The notes: a model not told the origin generated them from the sequence alone. Counted from the stretch's first letter, positions 25,831 to 36,019 are shown. The stretch: 64,000 nt of DNA from Betaproteobacteria bacterium UBA5582 (GCA_002425245.1 DILW01000169.1:1-64000), one strand, 5' to 3'. A program made the numbers and translations.

Positions 25831-27011
25831 TGTTTATGCGCAAGCAAAAAATTTTCGAGCTGTATTCCAACACCATCCAAGGAAAACTTAGCCAAACACT
25901 TAACTTTAGACAACACCGCCAATTCATTCGCTTCTTTTAAATTATCGTGCACCCAAATAATTTTACTAGCAAGCTCTGAAGCAGAGTAAGTATTCATGAA
26001 GAGTGCTGCATCTCCAAAAATCTTACAAACACCAGGAATACTAGAGCTTATAAGCAGAATTCCATTAGCTGCTATTTCAATAACTTTTGACGGGAAAGTC
26101 GTGTAGCCATATACACTGCTGGGATTTTTCAAACTGAGTGAAGCATGCGCGCCCCGAAGAACTTGCAAGTAACCTGAAGGTGGCAAACCACTATGAAAAT
26201 TAACTATGGCGTTATAATTCGAATTAACGTTAGCCAAATCCAAAATTCGACTTATATTACCAAAGCCCGTAACTTCGAAAACAATACACTTATCCGAGCA
26301 CTGCTCTCTTATTAACCTAACTGCGTCAACAAAAATATCCAGTCCGGTATCTGGAACAATAGACCCACCGTAGTGTATTACCACCCCCTGGTGAACACTA
26401 GGCTTTAAGATATTATCCTCAGCACACGCATCTTCCCGACTGATAATTCCCTGAATGACAAGCGCCTTGCAGGCACTACTAATACTCGCTACTTCATCAG
26501 AAACAGCTATTACAGAAGAATTACAAATAGGCCGAATGAGGCAATAAGACAAACTGTTATACACCCCCCTTAGAGTCCCATCTTTTACAGGAAAGTCCTC
26601 TAACTCCAAAAAGGCGCGGTTTCCAATGATTAATAAATAAAAACACGCAAAAAAATACTCCAAATGGAAATTATACAAAACCACAACGCCGCTTCGGCGA
26701 ACTTTAAATGCTGCAATGTAAAAATAATAAAAAGCTGCCAGCAACCTATTAATTGCCGTTGAATGCGTTGAAGGTGGCTTTATAACTGGAACTTTATCGC
26801 GATAAATTTTAGCTCTGCAAATATATTTAACCACTCGACTGCCAACTACCGGCATAGCCACAACAAAAGTATGCACCCCACGCCCCCTGAGGGCCAATGC
26901 TAGATTAATAACCTTCCTAGTTGCAGCACCTAGAAAAGTGGCACCTTCTACAAATGATGCATATTTACTCGAGTTAATGGGTGCAAACCAAAATACCCTG
27001 GATGGCTTCAT
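25827..27011 (-). CDS. Glycosyltransferase, GT4 family (3)
   Basis: A 394-residue GT-B-like protein and the most divergent of the set. The donor-domain signals are VVIHYGGSIVPDTGLDIFVD, FEVTGFGNISRILDLANVN and a late segment ASLSLKNPSSVYGYTTFPSK (about residues 290-309) followed by VIEIAANGILLISS. The usual final E-x7-E is weak, so the family call is less sure and a non-sugar role is possible. A hydrophobic stretch near residues 90-130 suggests membrane contact. Its ATG directly abuts the acetyltransferase stop. Confidence 0.7.
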   Translation of the reverse strand: MKPSRVFWFAPINSSKYASFVEGATFLGAATRKVINLALALRGRGVHTFVVAMPVVGSRVVKYICRAKIYRDKVPVIKPPSTHSTAINRLLAAFYYFYIAAFKVRRSGVVVLYNFHLEYFFACFYLLIIGNRAFLELEDFPVKDGTLRGVYNSLSYCLIRPICNSSVIAVSDEVASISSACKALVIQGIISREDACAEDNILKPSVHQGVVIHYGGSIVPDTGLDIFVDAVRLIREQCSDKCIVFEVTGFGNISRILDLANVNSNYNAIVNFHSGLPPSGYLQVLRGAHASLSLKNPSSVYGYTTFPSKVIEIAANGILLISSSIPGVCKIFGDAALFMNTYSASELASKIIWVHDNLKEANELAVLSKVKCLAKFSLDGVGIQLENFLLAHKQ

Positions 27012-27512
27012 TCATTCCTCGTATTTCTTCTTAACTTGAGCCGGGACTCCAGCTAGTAAAATAGACGATGGGTACAATCCCTCTCTGATTACCGATCCCG
27101 ATCCAACAACAGTTGACTCACCCAGCTCTGTTCCTGCCAATAGACAGCTGTTAGCACCTATCCATGTACCAGAGCCAACGCAAATTGCTTTGACAAATCC
27201 TGAACCAGCTCTTCTATCAATGCCACCTAATTCGTGGCTGCCTGTGACAAAATTTACCCCAGGTCCAATATCACAATTCTCTTTAATTGTTATTGGTGCG
27301 TTAGGATGCGTATAAAAAATACAACCAATACCAACCCATGTATTGTCGCCGATAATTATTCTGCCTTTACCGTACACCTTAATATCCCCATTTATTTTTG
27401 AACTATACGAAACGCTATGCCCACAGAAATTCATCAGCCACGCTTTGAATTTGTGAAACTTAGTCTTAGGGTAAAAAGACAGGCCAATATTTAAAATTAA
27501 ATTACTGAACAT
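27012..27512 (-). CDS. Hexapeptide-repeat acetyltransferase
   Basis: A 166-residue left-handed beta-helix transferase. Hexapeptide repeats run from about residue 45 (IKVYGKGRIIIGDNTWVGIG) through ITIKENCDIGPGVNFVTGSH, which holds the catalytic His, to ESTVVGSGSVIREGLYPSS, with a VPAQVKKKYEE tail. The ATG at 27512 lies inside the end of wzy (11-base overlap); the in-frame codons further upstream read through wzy and are not supported. It probably O-acetylates a sugar residue of the repeat unit. Confidence 0.8.
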   Translation of the reverse strand: MFSNLILNIGLSFYPKTKFHKFKAWLMNFCGHSVSYSSKINGDIKVYGKGRIIIGDNTWVGIGCIFYTHPNAPITIKENCDIGPGVNFVTGSHELGGIDRRAGSGFVKAICVGSGTWIGANSCLLAGTELGESTVVGSGSVIREGLYPSSILLAGVPAQVKKKYEE

Positions 27513-28701
27513 TTTTGACTTTGCTACGAAAAACACCAATTCCAGCAATTACCCCGATCATGACCTGCAGCGATGTTGCACCAAAGGTTGGCGCAAGAGC
27601 GACCGCAGATAAAACCGATACAGTATAAACAAACACCAAAACTCCATTTGGGTAAAAACCTTTTAGCATAGCTGAAAAGATAACTAAAAAAGGGAGGAAT
27701 CTAATAACAACCCCAAGCAACCCTGCTTCTAAATACGCCTGCAAAAATGACGACTCACCGTGCGTATCTATAAAATAGCCAACGTTATGTTGGCTATTTG
27801 TTACACCTAAACCTAGACCGAAGACATGTTCAATCAAGCTAAAATCACCTATGAGCAATAACGCATAGTTCCAATGTTCAATCCGACCTATGTTTGCTCT
27901 ACTATTCATGTCCAAGTTCTCGGAAATTCTAATAAATTGACTTGTATCAACCACGAGGCCAATCGCAAGCCAAATAAAAGCCAAAGCCAAAGCCGATAAA
28001 GAAAACATCTTAACTGAACTGCCTTTGCTTATAGAAAATACAACAGCAATTGAGAAAACAATCGAAACAAATAATCCACTCAGACTTCCTGTTGAGTAAC
28101 CACAAACAATTATTGCTAGGCAAACAGCAATTTGGTTGATCGAACTTGGATTGAGCATAAAATAAATAACTGCCATACCACAGACCACGGGTGTAACTAT
28201 CGTTGACGCAACGAACCAAAAAGCAGACCGCATGGCGATTCCATGAAGTTGTGCGTACGCGGCAGATTCTTCATTCGCGCTAAGGTAGGAAAAATAGCCG
28301 GTTGACATATCAACATAAATACCTAGTGCGCTCACGAGAACAAATGCTAATAGAAAATTCTTGTATCTCGAAAAAAACAGCAAAGGATCATTTTTAGAGA
28401 AATACAAGAAATATGGAACCCAAGCAATATAAAACCACACATTAAAAGCAATGCCAACAACCCCACCGTTTACAATAAATGTATAAATGCAGGTAATAGC
28501 CGCCAAAATCAAGGCCAGCATTGAGAAAAAACTCTTCTCCAATACTTTCGACGCACTGAATATTGAAATAGGCAACAGCAATATCATCAGCAATTGTTTC
28601 CAGCCACTCATTCCAATGCTGCTAAAAAAATAATTACCGAGCCCCATCGAACTCAGCATAAAAAACGAGAGGATGAATAAAAACCTTATCTTCTGTTCCA
28701 T
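27502..28701 (-). CDS. wzy: O-antigen/exopolysaccharide polymerase (Wzy-like)
   Basis: A 399-residue integral membrane protein with about 11-12 hydrophobic segments and one large periplasmic loop around residues 250-310 (GRIEHWNYALLLIGDFSLIE, then HNVGYFIDTHGESSFLQAYL). The arrangement and the loop motif match Wzy/O-antigen-ligase-superfamily polymerases, which join lipid-linked repeat units in the periplasm. Sequence conservation in this family is poor, so the call rests on topology, the loop motif and its place between flippase and transferases. It overlaps wzx by 16 bases. Confidence 0.8.
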   Translation of the reverse strand: MEQKIRFLFILSFFMLSSMGLGNYFFSSIGMSGWKQLLMILLLPISIFSASKVLEKSFFSMLALILAAITCIYTFIVNGGVVGIAFNVWFYIAWVPYFLYFSKNDPLLFFSRYKNFLLAFVLVSALGIYVDMSTGYFSYLSANEESAAYAQLHGIAMRSAFWFVASTIVTPVVCGMAVIYFMLNPSSINQIAVCLAIIVCGYSTGSLSGLFVSIVFSIAVVFSISKGSSVKMFSLSALALAFIWLAIGLVVDTSQFIRISENLDMNSRANIGRIEHWNYALLLIGDFSLIEHVFGLGLGVTNSQHNVGYFIDTHGESSFLQAYLEAGLLGVVIRFLPFLVIFSAMLKGFYPNGVLVFVYTVSVLSAVALAPTFGATSLQVMIGVIAGIGVFRSKVKNVQ

Positions 28702-29969
28702 AAAATTATTCTGGACGCCCTAATATTTAAAAATCCAACGCAAATTTCCGAGGCCAGTAGCGCGCACGCTATAAAGAGTAATGAAGATATATCTAACAAA
28801 ACCACTGCCGAGAGAAATGAAAAATATATACAGAGAGCAAATATTGAAACCTTTCCCACCCGGTTAATTGCAGAAAGAAAAATCTTGTCGGGATAAGAGA
28901 GTGCAATTACGGAAGCCGACAAACACATCAGAAAAAAAACGTTAAACTCGAAGGCAATCTGGCCCTGTGTCCAGATTGATATAATCTGAGGTGAAAATAC
29001 CATTAAAACAAGATATAGAGCAATCGTCAAATATGTTATTTTATTTTTTAACCCGATCAAAATCTCACCAACCTCCGCTCCATTGATTGACCATAATTTA
29101 GAAAATTCTGGCCAGTAGGGATTTGCTACGCTATTTGTTATTTGCAATGGCAGCCTAGCCAAGGTTCGATATGTATTATATACAGCCACAGAAACCGGAT
29201 TAGCCACCAAACCAACCACAAGAGTAACCCCTTGAATTGTAACCATATCTCCAAGCCTATAAAGAATCCACGACACACCTAGTTTGACATTCTCCCTTAT
29301 TTCTTGAAAATTCATCATTTTAGGGTACCACCCTGCTAATTGGCACTCTTTATTGAGCCAAATAGCAAGAAATATGGTACTAAGAACTCTGGCACTTAGC
29401 ATTACAACTGCCGATACGAGAATTGACTTTGACAAGTAAATGAATAGTAAAAGCAAACCTGTCTCTATAAATCTTATTGATTGCGTTACCACCACACCTT
29501 TAGCGTACTGATCACAAGATCTAAACACACCGTCAAATATTCCGATAATATTACCAAATAATATATAACCAATTAGAACCACAACCACCAACGCATCGTA
29601 TTTCTCAATTAAATCCAAGCCTATAAGTAAAAACATGGCCAAAACAGCAATCGACAAAAAAAACAACGAAGAGCACAAAAACCACCATAATCCTTTAGCG
29701 CGGTATAAATTCACGGCCACCCAATCACCAGCGCCCGCACTCATCGTAATTTTATTCATAATTACTGCAATTACGCCAATGTCAGCCATCATGAACAACT
29801 GCGAAACTGATGAGTACATCAGCCACTTACCGTACTCATGGGCATTTAATACATATAAAAATAGTGGAACACTTACTAACTGAAGTATAATCCCAATCCC
29901 TTGAGAATAAAAATTTGCCAACACTCCATAACTAATCCGCTTTTTTACTTTTGTGGATTGCACTATCAC
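28686..29969 (-). CDS. wzx: Polysaccharide repeat-unit flippase (Wzx-like)
   Basis: A 427-residue membrane protein with about 12 hydrophobic segments. It begins KKRISYGVLANFYSQGIGII, as in MOP-superfamily Wzx flippases that move undecaprenyl-linked repeat units to the periplasm. WILYRLGDMVTIQGVTLVVG and TNSVANPYWPEFSKLW are typical mid-protein segments. It is the first gene of the AT-rich operon. The start codon is GTG at 29969 (GGAGG 4 bases upstream), with another in-frame GTG two codons later at a better distance, so the exact start is open. Confidence 0.85.
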   Translation of the reverse strand: MIVQSTKVKKRISYGVLANFYSQGIGIILQLVSVPLFLYVLNAHEYGKWLMYSSVSQLFMMADIGVIAVIMNKITMSAGAGDWVAVNLYRAKGLWWFLCSSLFFLSIAVLAMFLLIGLDLIEKYDALVVVVLIGYILFGNIIGIFDGVFRSCDQYAKGVVVTQSIRFIETGLLLLFIYLSKSILVSAVVMLSARVLSTIFLAIWLNKECQLAGWYPKMMNFQEIRENVKLGVSWILYRLGDMVTIQGVTLVVGLVANPVSVAVYNTYRTLARLPLQITNSVANPYWPEFSKLWSINGAEVGEILIGLKNKITYLTIALYLVLMVFSPQIISIWTQGQIAFEFNVFFLMCLSASVIALSYPDKIFLSAINRVGKVSIFALCIYFSFLSAVVLLDISSLLFIACALLASEICVGFLNIRASRIILWNRR

Positions 29970-30203
29970 CCCACCTCCCGTAATGCTAAGTGCATAATTA
30001 ATTAAGCCACTTTAAACAATCCTACGTTACCGATTTAAATTCACCCGCTCGTTTTTTTGCGCTCAAATATAGAACAATTCAGACTAGAAAAAATCGATAA
30101 ATATCACCAGTTAATCTACTTGTATATTTATCAAAATTATAAAAATCAGGCTAAATACAATCCAAACACTGCCCTTAGCTGTGATGCCTAGAGGCACTTA
30201 AAT
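29970..30203. promoter_or_regulatory. AT-rich leader upstream of the wzx operon
   Basis: This 234-bp stretch has no gene and is the AT-richest part of the window. It must hold the promoter for the wzx-to-VanZ run, which has no other gap of this size. Several TATAAT-like words are possible in such DNA, so I do not single one out. I saw no ops (GGCGGTAG) element. Confidence 0.4.
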
Positions 30204-30748
<545 letters not shown>

Positions 30749-30762
<14 letters not shown>

Positions 30763-30974
30763 CACTTATCGTGTTTTGCAAGCTGATTGATTCGCCTTTG
30801 AAGGTTTCTGAGTTTTCAAGCCCACCCGCAAGCGACGTCAGTAATGCATCATCAGTCTCTGCCTGAATTGGCGACTGTTTCTGGCGAAAAAACTCCGCAA
30901 AATCCAGGACATTCGGCCAATGTTGGCTTAGAAAAATCTTTGATTGCTTCGTAAAGCTTGCTGGCGCTGTTCAT
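30749..30974 (-). pseudogene. Decayed VapB-type antitoxin (DUF2281-like)
   Basis: The start reads MNSASKLYEAIKDFSKPTLA. One extra base near 30910 then shifts the frame, after which the other frame continues VLDFAEFFRQKQSPIQAETD and runs to a TAA that overlaps the vapC start. The VLDFAEF-x-RQK pattern is typical of DUF2281 antitoxins paired with PIN toxins. An AGAGG lies upstream of the ATG. Both partners of the module are broken, so it is not addictive any more. Confidence 0.68.
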
Positions 30975-31017
30975 GATGGGGCCTCTTAACTATTTTGAAC
31001 GTTGGGGATTATGACAC

Positions 31018-32151
31018 TCAGCGCTCCGCACTCACCGCCACATCAAATCCGTGCTTCTTCAACAGTGCATGCCGCCTGGCCGATTCCAAATCGGTGGCCA
31101 CCATTTCCTCGCACATTTCCTGCACGGTGATTTCCGGTACCCAGCCAAGTTTCGTCTTGGCTTTGGCAGGGTCGCCTAGTAGCGTTTCCACTTCGGCCGG
31201 GCGGAAGTAGCGCGGGTCGATCTTGACGATGATGTCGCCGACCTTGAGCGCGGGCGCCTTGTCGCCTTCAATGGCATCCACGATGCCCACTTCGTCTACG
31301 CCCTGCCCTTCAAAGCGCAGTGTCACGCCCAGGTGTTCGGCGCTCCAGCTGATGAACTGGCGCACGCTGTATTGCACGCCGGTGGCGATGACGAAGTCTT
31401 CCGGCTTGTCTTGTTGCAGCATCATCCATTGCATGCGCACGTAGTCCTTGGCGTGGCCCCAGTCGCGCAGCGAATCGATGTTGCCCATGTACAGGCAGCT
31501 TTCCAGGCCCTGGGCGATGTTGGCGAGGCCGCGGGTGATCTTGCGGGTGACGAAGGTTTCGCCACGGCGCGGGCTTTCGTGGTTGAACAGGATGCCGTTG
31601 CAGGCGTAGAGGCCGTAGGCTTCACGGTAGTTCACGGTGATCCAGTAGGCGTAGAGCTTGGCTACGGCATACGGGCTGCGCGGGTAGAAGGGTGTGGTTT
31701 CCTTTTGCGGGGTTTCCTGCACCAGGCCGTAAAGTTCGGAGGTGGAGGCCTGGTAGAAGCGGGTTTTCTTTTCCAGGCCAAGGAAGCGGATGGCTTCGAG
31801 CAGGCGCAGGGTGCCAATGGCGTCGACATCGGCGGTGTATTCCGGGGCTTCGAAGCTCACCGCCACGTGCGATTGGGCGCCAAGGTTATAGACCTCGTCC
31901 GGTTGCACTTCCTGCAGGATGCGGGTGAGGTTGGAGGTGTCGCTCAGGTCGCCGTAGTGGAGCTTGAACCGGCTGTTCTCGATGTGCGGGTCTTCGTAGA
32001 TGTGGTCGACGCGCTGGGTATTGAACAATGAGGCGCGGCGCTTGATGCCGTGCACTTCGTAACCCTTTTCGAGCAGGAACTCGGCGAGGTAGGAGCCGTC
32101 CTGGCCGGTAACGCCGGTGATGAGGGCGACTTTCTTGGTTTTGGCGAGCAT
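31018..32151 (-). CDS. gmd: GDP-mannose 4,6-dehydratase
   Basis: Converts GDP-D-mannose to GDP-4-keto-6-deoxy-mannose, the first step to GDP-L-fucose. It is a 377-residue extended short-chain dehydrogenase. The NADP-binding motif is [20 protein letters not shown] (about residues 13-32), and the catalytic Tyr-x3-Lys lies in [15 protein letters not shown] (about 155-169). The C-terminal substrate domain ends [20 protein letters not shown]. It is GC-rich, unlike the cassette beyond it, and lies 18 bases after fcl. Gmd and Fcl almost certainly form one operon. A deleted second copy is found at 30204-30383. Confidence 0.96.
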   Translation of the reverse strand: MLAKTKKVALITGVTGQDGSYLAEFLLEKGYEVHGIKRRASLFNTQRVDHIYEDPHIENSRFKLHYGDLSDTSNLTRILQEVQPDEVYNLGAQSHVAVSFEAPEYTADVDAIGTLRLLEAIRFLGLEKKTRFYQASTSELYGLVQETPQKETTPFYPRSPYAVAKLYAYWITVNYREAYGLYACNGILFNHESPRRGETFVTRKITRGLANIAQGLESCLYMGNIDSLRDWGHAKDYVRMQWMMLQQDKPEDFVIATGVQYSVRQFISWSAEHLGVTLRFEGQGVDEVGIVDAIEGDKAPALKVGDIIVKIDPRYFRPAEVETLLGDPAKAKTKLGWVPEITVQEMCEEMVATDLESARRHALLKKHGFDVAVSAER

Positions 32152-32169
32152 TGCTGTTTTCCTTGAGGC

Positions 32170-33198
32170 TTATTTACTGAGGTAGTCGTTGTAGGCCTGC
32201 TGCAGGCCTTGCTTGAGGTCTATGGTGGCTTTCCAGCCGAGCGCTTCCAGGCGACTGCTGTCCATGAGCTTGCGGAAGGTGCCGTCGGGCTTGCTGGTGT
32301 CGAATTCGATTTCGCCCTGGTAGCCGACAACTTCGGCTACGGTGTAGGCGGCTTCCTTGATCGTCAGGTCGGTGCCGTAGCCCACATTGATGTGGCTGAG
32401 CATGGGCTGGGTGTTGGCGTCGTAGGTGGCCTTGTCCAGGTTCATGACGAAGATGCTGGCGGCGGCCATGTCGTCGACATGCAGGAATTCGCGGTACGGA
32501 GTACCGGTACCCCACAGGGTGACCTTGCCGCTTTGCATCATGGCGCGGATGTCGGCGGGGATTTCGCCGTACCTGGCTTCGTCGGCGGCAATGCCGGCGC
32601 TGTCGCCGGCCTGGGCGAGTTTGCACAGGTGGAGTTTGCGGATCATCGCCGGCAGGACGTGGCTGTTGGCGAGGTGGTAGTTGTCGCCGGGGCCGTAGAG
32701 GTTGGTCGGCATGACGCTGCGGTAGTCGCGGCCGTACTGGCGGTTGTAGCTTTCGCAGAGCTTGATGCCAGCGATCTTGGCGATGGCGTAGGGTTCGTTG
32801 GTGGCTTCGAGCACGCCGGTGAGCAAGGCATCTTCGCGCATGGGCTGCGGTACGGCCTTGGGGTAGATGCAGCTGGAGCCGAGGAAGAGCAGTTGTTGCA
32901 CGTTGTTGGCGTGCGCGGCCTGGATGATGTTGGCTTCGATCATCAGGTTTTCGTAGATGAACTGCGCCGGGTAGGTGTTGTTGGCGTGGATGCCGCCGAC
33001 CTTGGCGGCGGCGAGGTAGACCTGGTCGGGCTTTTCGGCGGCGAAGAAGGCGTTGACGGCGGCCTGGTTGGTCAGGTCGAGTTCGGCGTGGGTGCGGGTG
33101 ACGATGTTCTCGCACCCGGCAGCCTTGAGCTGGCGGACGATGGCAGAACCGACCATGCCACGGTGACCTGCAACGTAGATTTTGCGGGATGCGTTCAT
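32170..33198 (-). CDS. fcl: GDP-L-fucose synthase
   Basis: Performs the epimerisation and NADPH reduction that turn the Gmd product into GDP-L-fucose. It is 342 residues. The nucleotide motif is [20 protein letters not shown] (about residues 8-27), and the catalytic Tyr-x3-Lys is in [31 protein letters not shown] is also typical of the family. The ATG at 33198 has GGAGA about 8 bases upstream; the open frame before it has no family similarity. It is the first gene of the fcl-gmd pair, with its promoter probably in 33199-33650. Confidence 0.95.
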   Translation of the reverse strand: MNASRKIYVAGHRGMVGSAIVRQLKAAGCENIVTRTHAELDLTNQAAVNAFFAAEKPDQVYLAAAKVGGIHANNTYPAQFIYENLMIEANIIQAAHANNVQQLLFLGSSCIYPKAVPQPMREDALLTGVLEATNEPYAIAKIAGIKLCESYNRQYGRDYRSVMPTNLYGPGDNYHLANSHVLPAMIRKLHLCKLAQAGDSAGIAADEARYGEIPADIRAMMQSGKVTLWGTGTPYREFLHVDDMAAASIFVMNLDKATYDANTQPMLSHINVGYGTDLTIKEAAYTVAEVVGYQGEIEFDTSKPDGTFRKLMDSSRLEALGWKATIDLKQGLQQAYNDYLSK

Positions 33199-33298
33199 GG
33201 CGTTTCGGTCTCCGTCGCACTGATCGGGCAAGCAGCTCCAGGCTGCCGCGTTGGCGAGGTCGTCGGTGTTGAATTTGACGACAATGAGATGTCTATCC

Positions 33299-33359
33299 GC
33301 GCCAGAAGTATGGCGTTGGAAAGGCCGAGGTAGCCGGCCCTTGAAATGGCGTTTTTCAT
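33299..33359 (-). pseudogene. 61-bp 5' fragment of a ugd-type gene
   Basis: Read on the minus strand it gives [20 protein letters not shown]. This matches the first 20 residues of the intact Ugd at 36020-37201 ([20 protein letters not shown]) at 14 positions, and the DNA is similar from before the ATG to the word GCGCCA, where similarity stops abruptly. It is a scar of a second UDP-sugar dehydrogenase gene cut by recombination just upstream of fcl. Confidence 0.72.
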
Positions 33360-33654
33360 GATTCAGGCACTGCTACAACTTATATGCCAACGCCTACATC
33401 ACCCCCACCCGGAATGTCGATTTTACAAGGCTGGCAGACCGATTTTGCCAGCTTTGAGCGCAATGATGAAGAGATATTTTGCAGTGCAACACATGTGCAT
33501 ATCACGCTATGCCATTTGGCCTAATTTATGGCGTATACAAATCTTTTGAATGCATTGTTTGTGTGCATTTTCATGTTTTATAGCTAATGCTGATGGCTTC
33601 GTGGGTTCACCCTGTCACCGAGAATCGGTCCGAAGCCCCGACCAGGGGCCGACT
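33360..33654. other. Intergenic region between fcl and the beta-CASP gene
   Basis: No gene is seen in this AT-richer stretch. It contains a stem-loop at 33430-33452 (GCTGGCA / TGCCAGC) and a second GC-rich inverted pair near 33631-33656 at the end of the minus-strand beta-CASP gene that may act as its terminator. The promoter for fcl-gmd should lie here or just downstream. Confidence 0.4.
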
Positions 33655-35055
33655 TCAGCTGTGAATGCTGATAGTGCTCTCGGGTGCCACCTGACGGATG
33701 GCTTGGGCAAGTGCCTGTTTGGCGCCCAGGTCGCCATGGACCAGGGAAATTTTCCCCGGCCGGTGGCGCATGCGCTTGACGAAGCGGACAAGGTCAGCCT
33801 GGTCGGCGTGAGCTGAATAGCCGTTGAGAGTGTGGATGCCGGCGCGGATGTCGTAGCGTTTGCCGTCGAGTTCGACATAACCACCGCGCGGGCCGTATTT
33901 CTGGATGGCGGCGCCCGGCGTGCCGCTGGCCTGGTAGCCGACGAAGAGCACGTCGTGCCGCGGATCGCCGAGCATGGCCTTGAGGTAGTTGAGGATGCGC
34001 CCGCCGGTGCACATGCCGCTGGCGGCGATGACGACAGCGGGCCGGCCGCTGCGGGCCAGGTAATCGACCGCAGCGAGGTGGTTGCTGTGCTGGTCGATGG
34101 TGAGCACTTGTTCGAACGCCAGCGGATGCCGCCCCTGCGCCACCCGGCGCCGGGCTTCGGCGTCCCAGTGCTGGCGTAACTGGCCGTAGCTGGCGGTGAG
34201 GCGCGCTGCGAGCGGGGAGTCGACGATGACTTCAAGCTCGCTCCAGTCGAGGCCACCAGCGGGATTGGCGGCGATGATGCTGTCGATGTCGTAGAGCAGT
34301 TCCTGGGTGCGGCCGATGCTGAAGGCGGGGATGAGCACGCTGCCGCGGTTGCGGAAGGCGCGCTCGATGAGCGTTTGCAGTTGGCGGTGACGGTCTTGCC
34401 GGCCGCTGTGCCGGCGGTCGCCGTAGGTGCTTTCGAGGATGAGGTGGTCGGCGCGCCAGGGTGCACTCGGCGCGGGGAGCAAAGCGGTGTGCGGTGCGCC
34501 GAGATCGCCGCTGAACACGATGTGCCATTTGCGATCCGGCGCGCTGGCGGCGAGTTGGTCGCGCAGCTGGATTTCGACATAGGCGGAGCCCAGGATATGG
34601 CCGGCGGGATGGAGCTTGAGCCGCCAGCCGGGGGCCAGTTCGTGCCAGGTTTTGTAGGGCAAGGCGACGGTCTGGCGCTTGATCTGCGCCAGCACCCGGG
34701 CGATGAGTTGTTTGTCGCTGGTGGCGCCTACGGCCAGGGCGTCTTCGAGCATCAGCGGGAGCAGCGTGGCGGAGGCTTCGCTGCACAGGATGGGGCCCTG
34801 GTAGCCGGCTGCCAGCAGGTAGGGAATGCGGCCGATGTGGTCGATGTGCACGTGGGTGACAACCAGCGCCTGGATGCCGGCTATCGGAAAGTTGATTGCC
34901 GGCGAGTGCGCCGAACCGCCATCGGCGGCTGTCTCGGCGCCCTGGAACAGACCGCAGTCAACCAGCAAGGCCCGCCCGTCGGCCAGCCTGAGCTCATGGC
35001 AGGAGCCCGTCACACCATCGACGGCACCGTGGTGTTGGATGGAATAATCGCGCAT
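33655..35055 (-). CDS. Beta-CASP metallo-beta-lactamase protein (RNA-processing exonuclease-like)
   Basis: A 466-residue protein. The MBL domain has the HxHxDH motif in VVTHVHIDHIGRIPYLLAAG (about residues 64-83) and later ligands in HPAGHILGSAYVEIQL and FSGDLGA. The beta-CASP insert carries LILESTYGDRRH, GSVLIPAFSIGRTQELLYDI and IAASGMCTGGRILNYL. The C-terminal RMMBL part ends with LNGYSAHADQADLV and SLVHGD. Bacterial members of this CPSF/Ysh1-like group are presumed ribonucleases, but substrates are mostly unknown. It lies inside the polysaccharide locus with no obvious link to it. The stem-loop at its end suggests a single-gene transcript. Confidence 0.88.
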   Translation of the reverse strand: MRDYSIQHHGAVDGVTGSCHELRLADGRALLVDCGLFQGAETAADGGSAHSPAINFPIAGIQALVVTHVHIDHIGRIPYLLAAGYQGPILCSEASATLLPLMLEDALAVGATSDKQLIARVLAQIKRQTVALPYKTWHELAPGWRLKLHPAGHILGSAYVEIQLRDQLAASAPDRKWHIVFSGDLGAPHTALLPAPSAPWRADHLILESTYGDRRHSGRQDRHRQLQTLIERAFRNRGSVLIPAFSIGRTQELLYDIDSIIAANPAGGLDWSELEVIVDSPLAARLTASYGQLRQHWDAEARRRVAQGRHPLAFEQVLTIDQHSNHLAAVDYLARSGRPAVVIAASGMCTGGRILNYLKAMLGDPRHDVLFVGYQASGTPGAAIQKYGPRGGYVELDGKRYDIRAGIHTLNGYSAHADQADLVRFVKRMRHRPGKISLVHGDLGAKQALAQAIRQVAPESTISIHS

Positions 35056-35244
35056 CCGGGAATGCTAAATGGATTCCGCAATATTGCCAATGGCATTTTC
35101 AAGGCAGGTTGATTCTTGCCATACGGGGTGATTTATCGAATCAGCATCGGTGTTCATCAAGTGCATGACCATCCGTCCGGCACTGTAGCGCGCATCGACT
35201 CTAGGCCAGTGTATGATTTGGGCGTTTATGGAAAGGAGGATGGC

Positions 35245-35487
35245 ATGCGAACGGTAGGTCAACGCAAGGAGCGCCCGGTTGGTCTTCTTATGTCTGGCAC
35301 CCTCCTGGCCGAAGGCGCTCGATTCAATGATGAGATACATCGCTTGCCCACAGGAGATACAACATTCATCCCCAAAGGCGTGTATCGATTCAAGACGCAC
35401 GAAGACGCCAACCAGCATCAACTTGATTGCCTGGCCAAAGGGATGGCAAAAGTTGCATTGGAACGAGTGAATGGACGAAACGGATGA
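35245..35487 (+). CDS. Small protein paired with a nucleotidyltransferase, 80 aa
   Basis: I do not recognise the family. It begins MRTVGQRKERPVGLLMSGTL and continues with FNDEIHRLPTGDTTFIPKGV, then a His/Gln-rich stretch and a Lys/Arg-containing end. The start at 35245 has AAGGAGG 5 bases upstream, a strong site. The gene's end overlaps the next gene by 17 bases, so the two are translated together. The length, basic character, strong coupling and partner are like a toxin-antitoxin or abortive-infection pair, but nothing in the sequence proves that. Confidence 0.65.
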   Translation: MRTVGQRKERPVGLLMSGTLLAEGARFNDEIHRLPTGDTTFIPKGVYRFKTHEDANQHQLDCLAKGMAKVALERVNGRNG

Positions 35488-35971
35488 GTATTGCCGACCG
35501 GCGTCCCTGGATGACCTGAAGGCGCTGATTGACTCAATGAATCGACAGCATGTCGATTACCTGCTGATTGGCGGGTACGCCTTGTTCGTACATGGTTACC
35601 ACCGAGCCACAACGGACATTGACGTACTGGTTCCCGCCACCGTGGAGTCAGGGGCCAAGGTTAAGGCCGCGTTGATGGTGTTGCCTGACCAAGCAGCAAA
35701 GGATCTGGAGCCGGAGTGGTTTGCAGAGGGCGAGAATATTCGGGTCGCCGATGCCTTCCTGGTTGATGTCATGCTGAATGCCTGTGGCGAAACATACGAC
35801 ACACTCAAACAGTACGCCGTAACCGTAGACCTGGAGGGTATCCCTGTCCGAACCGTCAGTCTTCAAGGGCTTTTACGGACAAAGCAAACCATGCGAGACA
35901 AGGATGTGGCCGATAGGCACATTCTGGAGCGAGCACTGGAACTATTCAAAGAACAATCCGAGGGCCCGTGA
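35471..35971 (+). CDS. Nucleotidyltransferase-fold protein (AbiEii/MNT-like)
   Basis: A 166-residue protein with the minimal nucleotidyltransferase signature: YLLIGGYALFVHGYHRATTD followed by IDVLVPA (about residues 27-53), giving the G-G-x-A...H-G...R-x-T-x-D-x-D pattern, and a possible third carboxylate in VADAFLVDVMLNA. The C-terminal helices contain LLRTKQTMRDKDVADRHILE. Such proteins transfer NMP to protein or RNA targets, and the AbiEii/DUF6036 type is often half of a toxin-antitoxin system. It is coupled to the small gene before it. A stem-loop follows directly. Confidence 0.75.
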   Translation: MDETDEYCRPASLDDLKALIDSMNRQHVDYLLIGGYALFVHGYHRATTDIDVLVPATVESGAKVKAALMVLPDQAAKDLEPEWFAEGENIRVADAFLVDVMLNACGETYDTLKQYAVTVDLEGIPVRTVSLQGLLRTKQTMRDKDVADRHILERALELFKEQSEGP

Positions 35972-35975
35972 TGAA

Positions 35976-36005
35976 TTACCCAATAAATTCGCTTTTTATT
36001 GGGTA
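35976..36005. terminator. Bidirectional stem-loop between convergent genes
   Basis: A perfect 12-bp stem TTACCCAATAAA / TTTATTGGGTAA with a 6-base loop sits between the nucleotidyltransferase and the convergent ugd. It lacks a long U-tract on either side but is well placed to stop both transcripts. Confidence 0.6.
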
Positions 36006-36019
36006 AGCATGGTCTACAT

